This document shows positions 9,516 through 18,279 of a stretch of 64,000 bases of DNA, in pieces. The DNA is from Corynebacterium pacaense. GTDB taxonomy: Bacteria > Actinomycetota > Actinomycetes > Mycobacteriales > Mycobacteriaceae. Position numbers and translations under genes: made by a program. The stretch spans positions 1,262,708 through 1,326,707 of the forward strand of contig NZ_LT821239.1 of the NCBI RefSeq assembly GCF_900169525.1. The letters are read 5' to 3'. The notes beneath the pieces are model-generated. The model did no database searches. It was not told the origin of the DNA and saw only the letters and a list, made by a program, of their open reading frames with translations. The stretch's first letter is position 1. Each line of letters starts with the position of its first letter.

Positions 9516-11273
9516 TTAGCCCCGGCTCTTCTTCCGTACCGATTCGATGCCGGGGTTCAGGGCCTTGTAAGCCTTGGCCACCTGCGTGTATGCGTCGGCG
9601 TATCCCTTCAGGTAGTCCCGGGACAGAGCCTGTTCGCGCTGATAGAGGACGCCGTACACGAAGGTGTCCAGGCCACTTCGGTGGGCGCGTTTGGCGCGGT
9701 GGAGAATCTCGTCCCGTGAGGTCACCGCATCCTGGAAATCTCCCAGCACCGACTGCAGCCTGCTGCACGCCTTGTAGAGTTTCTTGGTGTTGACCTCAGT
9801 GGCGTCGCCGACCGCCTCGGCACTGTAACGGAGCTTCTTCACGGCCTTGCGCACATTGTGGAAGTTCTCCTCGCGCTCGGCGACGGGAACATCCTCGTTC
9901 CATTCCTTGACGGCCTTTTTGTGCAGTTTGACCAGCTTTGAATGGGCCTTGTCCAGGTGCGCGAGAAGGACCCCGGCCGCGTCGACCTCCTCCGACCGGC
10001 TGTCTCCGGATTCCTTTTCGTCCTTTACCTTCCCGCCACCGGAGACCTCTCCCTCCCCGGACTCGGGGGAGCGCAAATCTTCCTCGGCACCGGGCTCGGC
10101 CTGCGGTTCCGAACCGGGTTCGGTGTCCGGTTCAGCACCGGGTTCGGCATGGGGATTGGTGACCAATGGTGGATTGGACAGTAACTGTTCGAGGGACTGG
10201 AGCAGGTTAGTGTACCTGTCATCATCGAGACTGCGGATCACCCGCGCCCATTCCCGCTGGTACACCCTGCCCAGATCCTCGATGAGTTCGGCCCTGGTCG
10301 CCTCATCCACCACGGTCTCGTCCTCGGCGTTGAGCAGTTCGGTGAGTCTCTCCTCAATCACCTCGGCATCGCGGGCCCTGCCCAGTACGGAGGCCAGAGC
10401 CTTGAGTTCCTTCTCCAGCTGCAGATATTCCGTGCCACCGAGAATTCCCTCGAAGGTCTGCATGTGGCTTCGAAGCTCCCGGGTGGCCACGCGCATCTGG
10501 TGGACGGAATCAAACTCATCGGCGCGGACCTTGGGATCGTATTCGACGATCTTGTCCGCATTGGCTTTGATGGCCTTGAGAACCGCCCGGGCGGGTGATC
10601 CCTTGGGGAGATCGGCCATCTCCGGGGGATGGGGGGCGTTGTTGATCGAAGTTCCGAGCGCCGAGACCAGTTTGGAGGGTGACTCCGAGAGGTAACCTCC
10701 GGCAGCGGTGAGAACCTCGATCGCCGAGGCCATGAGTTCGGTCGCGACATCGGAATCGCCGACCGCAGGGGTGAGCTCCAGTTCCCACTCCCGCCACATC
10801 TGACGTGCCCCACCGGGCAGGAAGGATTCCGTGCTCACGTGATCGTCGCAGAACTCCGCGATCTCGGTTCCCTCCTCATCCTCCAGGTAGGAGGTGTGCC
10901 GTTCATTGTCCACCCGCGCGATAGGGTTGAGGCCCGCGCCTCTGATGATCGCGCGTACCTGGCCGAGGATCTCCCGAGGGACCGTGTGTTCATCGCCGCC
11001 GGCCTCATCGAGAGGAACCTGAAGTTCCTCCCGGCCGACCTCGCCGGGAAACTTGATGTGCCATCCGGCATCATTACCGCCGGTTCTGCGCCGCAGGGTG
11101 ATCTTGGAGCGGGTGAGGCGGAGATCGACGGTGTCGAAGTAGATGGCGCTGAGTAGGTGGGTCTCGGATTTCCCGACCCTGTCCACCCATGCTATCGCGG
11201 TGAGATCCGGAACCCCGGTGGAGGCACTGACGGAGAATTTGGTTTCAATTTCCATGTACCGACGCATATTCAT
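9516..11273 (-). CDS. CYTH and CHAD domain protein
   Basis: 585 residues. The N-terminus (MEIETKFSVS) is the CYTH triphosphate tunnel fold, with its basic and acidic tunnel residues through about residue 200; the C-terminal half is the CHAD helical domain, with the histidines and lysines of VHQMRVATRELRSHM and NFHNVRKAVKKLRYSAEA. Such proteins act on or bind inorganic polyphosphate and other triphosphates, and CHAD proteins sit on polyphosphate granules. A low-complexity A/E/P/G repeat (about residues 368-430) is inserted in the CHAD domain. Start: the ATG at 11273 has AGGA 7 bases upstream, better than the later ATG at 11255, but the domain proper begins at 11255. Confidence 0.9.
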   Translation of the reverse strand: MNMRRYMEIETKFSVSASTGVPDLTAIAWVDRVGKSETHLLSAIYFDTVDLRLTRSKITLRRRTGGNDAGWHIKFPGEVGREELQVPLDEAGGDEHTVPREILGQVRAIIRGAGLNPIARVDNERHTSYLEDEEGTEIAEFCDDHVSTESFLPGGARQMWREWELELTPAVGDSDVATELMASAIEVLTAAGGYLSESPSKLVSALGTSINNAPHPPEMADLPKGSPARAVLKAIKANADKIVEYDPKVRADEFDSVHQMRVATRELRSHMQTFEGILGGTEYLQLEKELKALASVLGRARDAEVIEERLTELLNAEDETVVDEATRAELIEDLGRVYQREWARVIRSLDDDRYTNLLQSLEQLLSNPPLVTNPHAEPGAEPDTEPGSEPQAEPGAEEDLRSPESGEGEVSGGGKVKDEKESGDSRSEEVDAAGVLLAHLDKAHSKLVKLHKKAVKEWNEDVPVAEREENFHNVRKAVKKLRYSAEAVGDATEVNTKKLYKACSRLQSVLGDFQDAVTSRDEILHRAKRAHRSGLDTFVYGVLYQREQALSRDYLKGYADAYTQVAKAYKALNPGIESVRKKSRG

Positions 11274-11354
11274 AATCCATTCCTAGCAGCACTGGTGAAG
11301 GCGCACGCGATATTCGGAATTCGGGTGCGCACCTTCTGTTACTCATTGCTCATG

Positions 11355-12500
11355 CTACGCGGACATCGGGCCGTTCTGCGTCCCCGGATCCATTGGTCGC
11401 CTACCCGCCAGCCCCGCAGAGTCGCCGCCGATTCTGGATCGGGCAGCGGCGTCACGTCCGTCACGGTATCCGGAGGTGTGGTAGGCCCGCAGCCGGAATG
11501 ACGTGGTGTCCGGGAAGAACTCGTGCAGTGTGGATTCCGCACGTCGGCGCCTGTCCTCGAACGCGGCGACCACCGATCCCGGGGCCTCTGGTGCGACATC
11601 GCCGAGGGAATCGACGACCTCGTCGGCAGCCCTCCTGAGCAGCGATCCGATGTTCGACGCGTAGGCGATCATGAAGGAGTGGCGGTAGCTGGAGGTTTCG
11701 TTGTTCTCCCTCGCCGCCTGGGCCCCGGGCGCCCGCCGCATGAAGTGGTCCCGTTGCCGGTTGAGGCTGGTGAACAGGTCAATCACATGGGCGACATCCT
11801 CGGAGGTTCCAATCACGGTGGAGATTCCCGATCCCGTCAGCAGCAGGGGTGCGCAGGAATGGGCCCGGGCAACGGTGGAGAGCAGCCGGAACTGATGCCT
11901 GATCCACGGGGCTCCGATTCTGACCCTGGTGGCGACGAGGCCCGGCCTCATCCCGGGGGAGTACAGGTCCGAGATCACCGCCTCGATGCGATACTGCTGG
12001 CGCAGCTGCTCGGCCTTGTCGATCAGTGTTTCCGCCTCCTTTTCAAAGCTGGTGGATTCCGCCTTCTTCAGCAGTGCGTGGATACGATGGTGGGCCTTTC
12101 GCTGCTGCGGGGAGAGCCCGGCGAGGAATCTCGCCTCCTCCTCCAGTGGATCCCCGGTGGAGAGGATCTCCCATTCGTCCAGTGATCCCAGGTGCTGGAG
12201 ATCCCTCAGCATCTTCTCGAGCGCGCCGATCTCGGGATCGCCCAGGTGGCACGGGGGCGTATCGCGCATCCACAATTCCGCGATCCGGCCAGGGGCCGTG
12301 GTTGCAATCCTGGGGAGTGCCAGGAACAGGAGAGGCTCGACCCGGCCGCCGAGTTCGTGGCGGAGGTCCCCGGGGGTCCAGCCCCGGGTTGCCAGGACGG
12401 TGATCCGGTTGCTGATCAGTCCGGTAAGGGATTGCGAGTATTCCCTCCGTGTCCATTCGTGGTCGGTGGAGGTGGAGGAGGAGTTTCGGGGGATTGCCAT
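11355..12500 (-). CDS. DUF2786 domain protein
   Basis: 381 residues. The diagnostic segment is RIHALLKKAESTSFEKEAE at about residues 136-154, followed by LIDKAEQLRQQY, the conserved DUF2786 helix pair of actinobacterial proteins of unknown function. The rest is poorly conserved in my recollection. There is no signal peptide or membrane segment. It is divergent from glnA2 across a 195-bp gap and follows the CYTH-CHAD gene on the opposite side by 81 bases. I cannot assign a role. Confidence 0.8.
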   Translation of the reverse strand: MAIPRNSSSTSTDHEWTRREYSQSLTGLISNRITVLATRGWTPGDLRHELGGRVEPLLFLALPRIATTAPGRIAELWMRDTPPCHLGDPEIGALEKMLRDLQHLGSLDEWEILSTGDPLEEEARFLAGLSPQQRKAHHRIHALLKKAESTSFEKEAETLIDKAEQLRQQYRIEAVISDLYSPGMRPGLVATRVRIGAPWIRHQFRLLSTVARAHSCAPLLLTGSGISTVIGTSEDVAHVIDLFTSLNRQRDHFMRRAPGAQAARENNETSSYRHSFMIAYASNIGSLLRRAADEVVDSLGDVAPEAPGSVVAAFEDRRRRAESTLHEFFPDTTSFRLRAYHTSGYRDGRDAAARSRIGGDSAGLAGRRPMDPGTQNGPMSA

Positions 12501-12682
12501 GACGGGCTCCTTTTAGCTATTGTGTGCGAGAACTACCTGCGTTTCGTACCTAATCAGAAGGTCGGGACACGGACCACCCCCGAAGCTGCAGAAACATGTC
12601 TGGACATCGGCGAACGGTCGCTAAAACCACCCCCGTTATCGCCCGACTTCCCGAGTTTTCAAACCTGCGTCCACCCGCTGCG

Positions 12683-12688
12683 TAAATT
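12683..12688 (+). promoter_or_regulatory. -10-like hexamer of glnA2, leaderless spacing
   Basis: TAAATT ends exactly 7 nt before the glnA2 ATG, and no Shine-Dalgarno sequence precedes that ATG. This spacing puts the transcription start at or next to the start codon. Confidence 0.5.
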
Positions 12689-12695
12689 GGTCTGC

Positions 12696-14036
12696 ATGAA
12701 CAGTCAACAGGAATTCGTCCTAAGCAGCATCGAGGAGCGTGACATCAAGTTCGTCCGACTGTGGTTCACCGATATCCTCGGTCACCTCAAATCGGTCGTC
12801 GTCGCTCCCGCCGAGGTCGAGTCCGCCTTCGACCAGGGCATCGGTTTCGACGGTTCCGCCATCGAGGGTTACGCCCGTGTCTCCGAGGCTGACACCATTG
12901 CCAGGCCCGACCCCTCCACCTTCCAGGTCCTGCCCCTGGAGGCGGACGGTTCCAGGCTGCAGGCCGCGAGAATGTTCTGCGATGTCACCATGCCCGATGG
13001 GCAGCCGAGCTACTCCGACCCCCGCCAGGTTCTGCGTCGACAGGTTCAGTTGGCCGCGGACGAGGGACTGACCTGCATGATCTCCCCGGAAATCGAGTTC
13101 TACCTTGTCAAGAGCCTGCGCACGGACGGACAACCGCCGGTGCCCACGGACAATGGCGGGTACTTTGATCAGGCGACATTCAATGAGGCGCCGAATTTCC
13201 GCAGAAATGCGATGCTGGCGCTGGAGGAACTGGGTATTCCGGTGGAGTTCTCGCACCATGAGACCGCGCCGGGGCAGCAGGAGATGGATCTTCGTCACGC
13301 CGACGCGATGACGGTGGCGGACAATGTGATGACCTTCCGCTACATCATGAAGCAGGTTGCACGCGACCAGGGGGTCGCGGCATCCTTCATGCCCAAGCCC
13401 TTCCGTGACCACGCCGGATCAGCCATGCACACGCACATGTCCCTCTTCGAGGGTGATGAGAACGCCTTCCATGACCCCGATGACCCCTACATGCTGTCCC
13501 AGACCGCCAAGCAGTTCGTCGCGGGAATCCTTCGGCATGCCCCGGAATTCACCGCAGTGACCAACCAGTGGGCGAACTCCTACAAGCGCATCGTCTACGG
13601 CAACGAGGCTCCGACAACCGCAACCTGGGGAATGTCCAATCGTTCAGCGCTGGTGCGTGTTCCCACCTACCGTCTGAACAAGGCCGAGTCCAGGCGGGTC
13701 GAGGTGCGGCTGCCCGACACCGCCTGCAATCCCTACCTGGCCTTCTCCGTACTCCTCGGCGCGGGGCTCAAGGGCGTCAAGGAGGGATATGAACTCGATG
13801 ATCCGGCGGAGGATGATATCTCCAACCTGTCCCGCAGGGAGCGGGTGGCGATGGGCTACGAGGATCTTCCGGCCAGCCTCGATCAGGCGCTGCGCACGAT
13901 GGAGAAGTCCGACTTCGTCGCCGAGGTGCTCGGTGAGCACGTTTTCGAGTACTTCCTCCGCAACAAGTGGCGTGAATGGCGTGATTACCAGGAGCAGATC
14001 ACGCCCTGGGAACTGAGAACCAACCTCGACTACTAG
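12696..14036 (+). CDS. glnA2: Glutamine synthetase type I, GlnA2
   Basis: 446 residues, the length of type I glutamine synthetases. It shows the class signatures FDGSAIEGYARV, EIEFYLV with metal-ligand glutamates, FMPKPFRDHAGSAMHTHMS and the C-terminal arginine-rich glutamate site around RSALVRVP. The enzyme makes glutamine from glutamate, ammonia and ATP. In corynebacteria glnA2 is a second GS gene co-transcribed with glnE; here glnE follows after 36 bases, on the same strand, supporting the assignment. The main enzyme, GlnA, is encoded at 29129-30565. I start at ATG 12696; a longer upstream frame exists but lacks the conserved N-terminus. Confidence 0.95.
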   Translation: MNSQQEFVLSSIEERDIKFVRLWFTDILGHLKSVVVAPAEVESAFDQGIGFDGSAIEGYARVSEADTIARPDPSTFQVLPLEADGSRLQAARMFCDVTMPDGQPSYSDPRQVLRRQVQLAADEGLTCMISPEIEFYLVKSLRTDGQPPVPTDNGGYFDQATFNEAPNFRRNAMLALEELGIPVEFSHHETAPGQQEMDLRHADAMTVADNVMTFRYIMKQVARDQGVAASFMPKPFRDHAGSAMHTHMSLFEGDENAFHDPDDPYMLSQTAKQFVAGILRHAPEFTAVTNQWANSYKRIVYGNEAPTTATWGMSNRSALVRVPTYRLNKAESRRVEVRLPDTACNPYLAFSVLLGAGLKGVKEGYELDDPAEDDISNLSRRERVAMGYEDLPASLDQALRTMEKSDFVAEVLGEHVFEYFLRNKWREWRDYQEQITPWELRTNLDY

Positions 14037-14072
14037 CTTGCAGCACCCACGTTGAAGGAGAGTGAGTAAGCG

Positions 14073-17000
14073 GTGACAACCCCGGAGGACGCACGCACGG
14101 AACGGGTGGGATTTGTCAGGGACCCGCTACCGACCATCGCGGCACTGTCCCTGAAATCCGCCCATGCCCGCGACGATCTGGAATGGTTGGGTTGGCGGAA
14201 CACCGAATCGCTCCGGATGCTGTGGTCGTTGTCCGGGGCGGGCGACCCTGATGTGGCGCTGAACCTCCTCGTCAGGCTCTACCGCGCCCTCGAGGAGGAG
14301 GGGCAGGGGCTTCGTGAGGAGTTCGATATGGCACTGCGGGAGAACACCGCACTGCGAATCCGGGTGCTGTCCATGCTCGGAGGGTCCTCGGCGCTCGGTG
14401 ACCACCTGGTGGCCAATCCATTGCAGTGGAAGCTGCTGCTCGAGGACGCACCGACACGCGAGGAGATGTTCGCGGAAATGCTGGCCTCGGTCGGTGCGGC
14501 GCCCGCGCGGGTGGAACTGGCCGAAGCAGACCAGCGGCGGGATACCGCCAGCGATGATCTGAGTACACCCGGGACCTATCGTGCCACGCTCATCGGTGCG
14601 GAGGCGGAACGTGAACTCCGGCTGACCTACCGGAGTCTGTTGATGCGATTGGCCGCTCTCGATCTGGCCGGCAGCTTCCCCGCCGATCATCGTCGTGAGG
14701 GGCAGCCCAGTGTCCCCTTCACGGTGGTGACACGGCGTCTGAGCGATCTCGCCGATGCCGCACTGACGGCAGCCCTGTCCGTTGCGATCGCCGGCGTCTA
14801 CGGGGAGAAACCGGTCGATGCGCGGCTCAGTGTCATTGCCATGGGCAAGTGCGGGGCCCAGGAACTCAACTACATCTCGGATGTGGATGTCGTCTTTATC
14901 GCCGAGCCGGCCCACTCGAAATCGACAAGGCTCGCCGCCGAGTTCATCCGCATCGGCTGCAACTCCTTTTTCGAGGTTGATGCCGCGCTCCGTCCCGAGG
15001 GCAAGAGCGGAGCCCTGGTGCGAACCCTCGATTCCCATCTCGCCTACTACAAACGGTGGGCCGAGACCTGGGAGTTCCAGGCACTGCTCAAGGCACGGCC
15101 GATGACCGGCACGATGGAGCTCGGCCGGGAGTACATCGGGGCGCTCGCGCCACTGGTGTGGAGCGCCAGCCAGCGGGAATCCTTCGTCGATGATGTCCAG
15201 GCGATGCGCCGTCGGGTCCTGGACAATGTACCCGAGGACATGCGCGACCGGGAGCTCAAACTCGGACGCGGTGGGCTGAGGGATGTTGAATTCGCGGTCC
15301 AGCTGCTGCAGATGGTGCACGGGCGTTCGGATGAGACGCTGCGTGTGCGCTCCACGGTCGAGGCGCTGAGTGCGCTGGTGGAGGGTGGTTACGTGGGTAG
15401 GGAGGACGGCACGAGGCTGATCGAGGCCTATGAGTTTCTCCGTCTGCTCGAACACCGCCTGCAGCTCGAGAGACTCAGGCGCACCCACTCCCTGCCGCGT
15501 GCTGATGACAGGATGAACATGCGTTGGCTCGCCCGCGCAGCAGGATTCACCGCCTCCGGTGAGCGCAGCTCCGCCAAGGCCATGGAGCAGTACCTGCGTC
15601 TGGTGAGACTGCAGATCCAGTCACTGCACAGTCAGCTGTTCTACCGGCCGCTGCTCAACTCGGTGGTCAACTTCAGCGTCGGTGCCATCAAGCTGACACC
15701 GGAGGCCGCGAAGCTGCAGCTCGGTGCGCTGGGGTATCAGCATCCGGTGCGCGCCTACGAGCACCTCACCGCGCTCGCCGCGGGAAATTCCCGCAAGGCC
15801 AAGATTCAGTCGATGCTGCTGCCGACGCTGATGGAGTGGCTGTCCCAGACGGCGGATCCGGATGCCGGTCTGTTGAACTACCGGAAGCTCTCCGATGCCG
15901 CCTATGACCGGAGTTGGTTCCTGCGGATGCTGCGCGATGAGGGCGTCGTCGGTCAGCGCCTGATGCGCATTCTGGGAAACTCCCCCTACACGGCGGCACT
16001 GATCATCGCGGCGCCGGATTTCATCAAACAGCTCGGTGACGGTGCCAATGGACCCAAACTCCTCGACACGGCCCCGGATCAGGTGAGCAAGGCGATCCAG
16101 GCGACGGTGTCGCGGCACAGCAATCCGGACAAGGCCATCTCGGCCGCACGTTCGCTCCGGCGCCTGGAACTCGCCCGTATAGCCTCGGCGGACCTGCTCA
16201 ACCTGCTCAGCGTGGAGGAGGTCTGCCGCAGCCTGTCCCTGGTGTGGGACGCGGTGCTGGACGCGGCACTGAAGGCGGAGATCCGCGCGGCTGTCGGTGC
16301 GGGGGAGGGGCCGGGTACGGCACCGGCGAGGATCTCGGTCATCGGAATGGGCAGGCTGGGCGGTGCGGAACTGGGATACGGCTCGGTTGCGGACGTGATG
16401 TTCGTCTGCGAGCCCGAGCCCGGCGCGGATGAGGGCGAGGCGCTTAGATGGTCGATCGACATCTGTGATTCCATGCGTTCGCGGCTGGCAAAACCCTCCG
16501 ATGATCCGCCCCTTGAGGTGGATCTTGGACTGCGCCCCGAGGGCCGTTCCGGCGCGGTGGTGCGGACGCTCGACTCCTATGTCCAGTATTACCAGCGGTG
16601 GGGGGAGGTGTGGGAGGTCCAGGCGCTGCTGCGGGCTACGTGGATCGCCGGGGACCGTGATCTCGGAATCCGCTTCCTTGAGGCCATTGACCCCTTCCGG
16701 TACCCGGAAAACGGTGCCACGGAGGCGCAGATCCGTGAGGTGCGCAGAATGAAGGCGCGGGTGGATGCGGAGAGGTTGCCCAGGGGTGCGGATCGCAACA
16801 CCCACACCAAGCTCGGACGCGGTGCCCTCACTGACATCGAGTGGACCACACAGTTGCTCACCATGCTCCACGCCCATGAGATTCCGGAGCTGCACAACAC
16901 CTCGACCCTTGCAGTACTCGACGTGGTGGAGGACAAGCGGATCATCACACCGGCGCAGGCCCAGGCGCTGCGTGAGGCGTGGTTGACCGCCACCCGTGCG

Positions 17001-17201
17001 CGGAATGCGCTCGTGCTGGTGCGGGGTAAACGCACCGATCAGCTGCCACCGCCGGGTCCGCATCTGGCGCAGGTCGCGGGCGCCTCCGGGTGGGATCCCA
17101 CGGAGTACCAGGAGTATCTGGAGAACTATCTCAGGGTGACCAGGAAGAGCCGGCACGTCGTCGATGAGGTCTTCTGGGGGCTGGACACGATGGAGCCCTA
17201 G
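14073..17201 (+). CDS. glnE: Bifunctional glutamine synthetase adenylyltransferase / adenylyl-removing enzyme
   Basis: 1042 residues with two nucleotidyltransferase domains joined by a helical regulatory region. The N-terminal deadenylylation domain has its metal-binding pair in ELNYISDVDVVF (Asp270, Asp272). The C-terminal adenylylation domain carries GGAELGYGSVADVMF, where the expected first aspartate is Val772 and only Asp774 remains. The start is GTG 14073 after a GAAGGAG ribosome site. It follows glnA2. The protein normally adenylylates a tyrosine of GlnA under nitrogen excess; with the changed residue this activity may be lost. The rest of the gene is open and looks functional. Confidence 0.95.
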   Translation: MTTPEDARTERVGFVRDPLPTIAALSLKSAHARDDLEWLGWRNTESLRMLWSLSGAGDPDVALNLLVRLYRALEEEGQGLREEFDMALRENTALRIRVLSMLGGSSALGDHLVANPLQWKLLLEDAPTREEMFAEMLASVGAAPARVELAEADQRRDTASDDLSTPGTYRATLIGAEAERELRLTYRSLLMRLAALDLAGSFPADHRREGQPSVPFTVVTRRLSDLADAALTAALSVAIAGVYGEKPVDARLSVIAMGKCGAQELNYISDVDVVFIAEPAHSKSTRLAAEFIRIGCNSFFEVDAALRPEGKSGALVRTLDSHLAYYKRWAETWEFQALLKARPMTGTMELGREYIGALAPLVWSASQRESFVDDVQAMRRRVLDNVPEDMRDRELKLGRGGLRDVEFAVQLLQMVHGRSDETLRVRSTVEALSALVEGGYVGREDGTRLIEAYEFLRLLEHRLQLERLRRTHSLPRADDRMNMRWLARAAGFTASGERSSAKAMEQYLRLVRLQIQSLHSQLFYRPLLNSVVNFSVGAIKLTPEAAKLQLGALGYQHPVRAYEHLTALAAGNSRKAKIQSMLLPTLMEWLSQTADPDAGLLNYRKLSDAAYDRSWFLRMLRDEGVVGQRLMRILGNSPYTAALIIAAPDFIKQLGDGANGPKLLDTAPDQVSKAIQATVSRHSNPDKAISAARSLRRLELARIASADLLNLLSVEEVCRSLSLVWDAVLDAALKAEIRAAVGAGEGPGTAPARISVIGMGRLGGAELGYGSVADVMFVCEPEPGADEGEALRWSIDICDSMRSRLAKPSDDPPLEVDLGLRPEGRSGAVVRTLDSYVQYYQRWGEVWEVQALLRATWIAGDRDLGIRFLEAIDPFRYPENGATEAQIREVRRMKARVDAERLPRGADRNTHTKLGRGALTDIEWTTQLLTMLHAHEIPELHNTSTLAVLDVVEDKRIITPAQAQALREAWLTATRARNALVLVRGKRTDQLPPPGPHLAQVAGASGWDPTEYQEYLENYLRVTRKSRHVVDEVFWGLDTMEP

Positions 17202-17205
17202 AAAT

Positions 17206-17224
17206 CCCCTTCGATCCGAAGGGG
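17206..17224 (+). terminator. Hairpin after glnE
   Basis: CCCCTTCG and CGAAGGGG pair perfectly with a 3-nt loop, starting five bases after the glnE stop. Only a weak T-rich tail follows. Confidence 0.6.
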
Positions 17225-17287
17225 TTGATCTCCCGAGGTGGGGCCAAGTTCAAACTAAAGACCGATTACTACTTTGGTTACCCTTAG

Positions 17288-17306
17288 TTAGGGTTGCTTT
17301 ATTAGT
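17288..17306 (+). promoter_or_regulatory. DtxR-like iron box upstream of hmuO
   Basis: The 19-mer beginning TTAGGGTTGCTTTA matches 12 of the first 14 positions of the diphtheria tox operator as I recall it (TTAGGATAGCTTTACCTAA), but its right half is degenerate. hmuO is DtxR-repressed in C. diphtheriae, which makes the site plausible. Confidence 0.4.
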
Positions 17307-17401
17307 TTTCCGGTTCCCGTCCGGAGCCGGCGGGCTCCGGACGGGCCCCATTCACCAGCACGGCGTGGTCAACGCCGAGCCTGCACCCGAGGAGATCCCC
17401 C

Positions 17402-18064
17402 ATGACCAGTGCCGTGGCACAGTCGACCGAACAGAATGCCCTGGCACTGTCCCAGGAACTGAAGACGCACACCGCCAGGGCCCATCAGCAGGCCGAACAC
17501 TCGTCCTTCATGGATGATCTACTCGGCGGAAGGCTGGATTCGGTGGCCTTCATCCGACTCCAGGAGCAGTCCTGGCTCTTCTACACGGCACTCGAGGAGG
17601 CCGCGCGTGCGGTGGCGGACGATTCCAGGGCAGGTTCTCTCCTTGATCCGCGGCTGGAGCGAACGGCCGCCCTGGACCGGGACCTCACCCTTCTCCACGG
17701 TGGTTCACGGTGGCGTCCCACAGTCCATGCCTCACCGGCCACCGCTGCCTATGTCTCGCGGCTCAGGCAGATCCGGGATGCCCGCGATTTCCCGCGACTG
17801 CTCGCCCACCACTACGTCCGTTACCTCGGCGATCTCTCCGGTGGCCAGATCATCTCCCGGATCGTCGCCCGTGAGTACGGCGTCGATGAAACCGCCCTGA
17901 GCTTCTACCGCTTCGAGGGGATCGACAAACTGAAGCCGTACAAGGATGGCTACCGGAACGCACTCGACTCCCTCTTCCTCAGTGGGCCGGAGCGCAGGAC
18001 GCTGCTGAATGAGGCGGCTGAGGCTTTTACCTTCAACCAGCAGGTGTTCGCGGATCTGGGCTAG
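17402..18064 (+). CDS. hmuO: Heme oxygenase HmuO
   Basis: 220 residues, close to the C. diphtheriae HmuO length. His28 in [14 protein letters not shown] is the proximal heme ligand, and the distal-helix segment [15 protein letters not shown], with its glycines and aspartate, is intact. The enzyme opens heme to biliverdin, CO and free iron, so the cell can take iron from host or environmental heme. The start ATG at 17402 is preceded by GAGGAGATCCCCC, a reasonable ribosome site. It stands alone after glnE, with an IS1380 element inserted about 80 bases past its stop. A putative DtxR box lies upstream. Confidence 0.95.
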   Translation: MTSAVAQSTEQNALALSQELKTHTARAHQQAEHSSFMDDLLGGRLDSVAFIRLQEQSWLFYTALEEAARAVADDSRAGSLLDPRLERTAALDRDLTLLHGGSRWRPTVHASPATAAYVSRLRQIRDARDFPRLLAHHYVRYLGDLSGGQIISRIVAREYGVDETALSFYRFEGIDKLKPYKDGYRNALDSLFLSGPERRTLLNEAAEAFTFNQQVFADLG

Positions 18065-18207
18065 GGCCCGCCGGATCCCGTCCGCGCGGGGTCAGCCGGG
18101 CGCCGGGTGGACGCCCCATGGACAACCTCGGGGTCTACCCTGAACTTTGCCCCTAAGCCCGGATCCACCGATGTAGTTCGGGTTCCAGCGGCGTGGGAAG
18201 AAAAGAA

Positions 18208-18272
18208 ATGCTCTTCTGATCTGGGAAAATACGACTTGTCTAAGGTCCGTATCCCACATCAAGAAAGAGCAT
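18208..18272 (+). promoter_or_regulatory. Long inverted repeat just before the IS1380 transposase start
   Basis: ATGCTCTT (18208-18215) pairs with AAGAGCAT (18265-18272), and GGG-AAA-ATACG with CGTATCCC inside it. The 3' arm includes the AAAGAG that precedes the transposase ATG at 18280, so a transcript that reads in from outside would fold and hide the ribosome site. This is a known kind of IS self-protection; here it is inferred from sequence only. Confidence 0.5.
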
Positions 18273-18279
18273 CTCGTAG

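Noticed and set aside
14127..15488. 453-codon minus-strand frame
   Set aside because: Antisense to glnE; no family features.
17274..17296. ACCCTTAGTTAGGGT palindrome before hmuO as a separate operator
   Set aside because: It overlaps the DtxR-like site and is probably part of the same AT-rich promoter region; cannot be told apart by eye.
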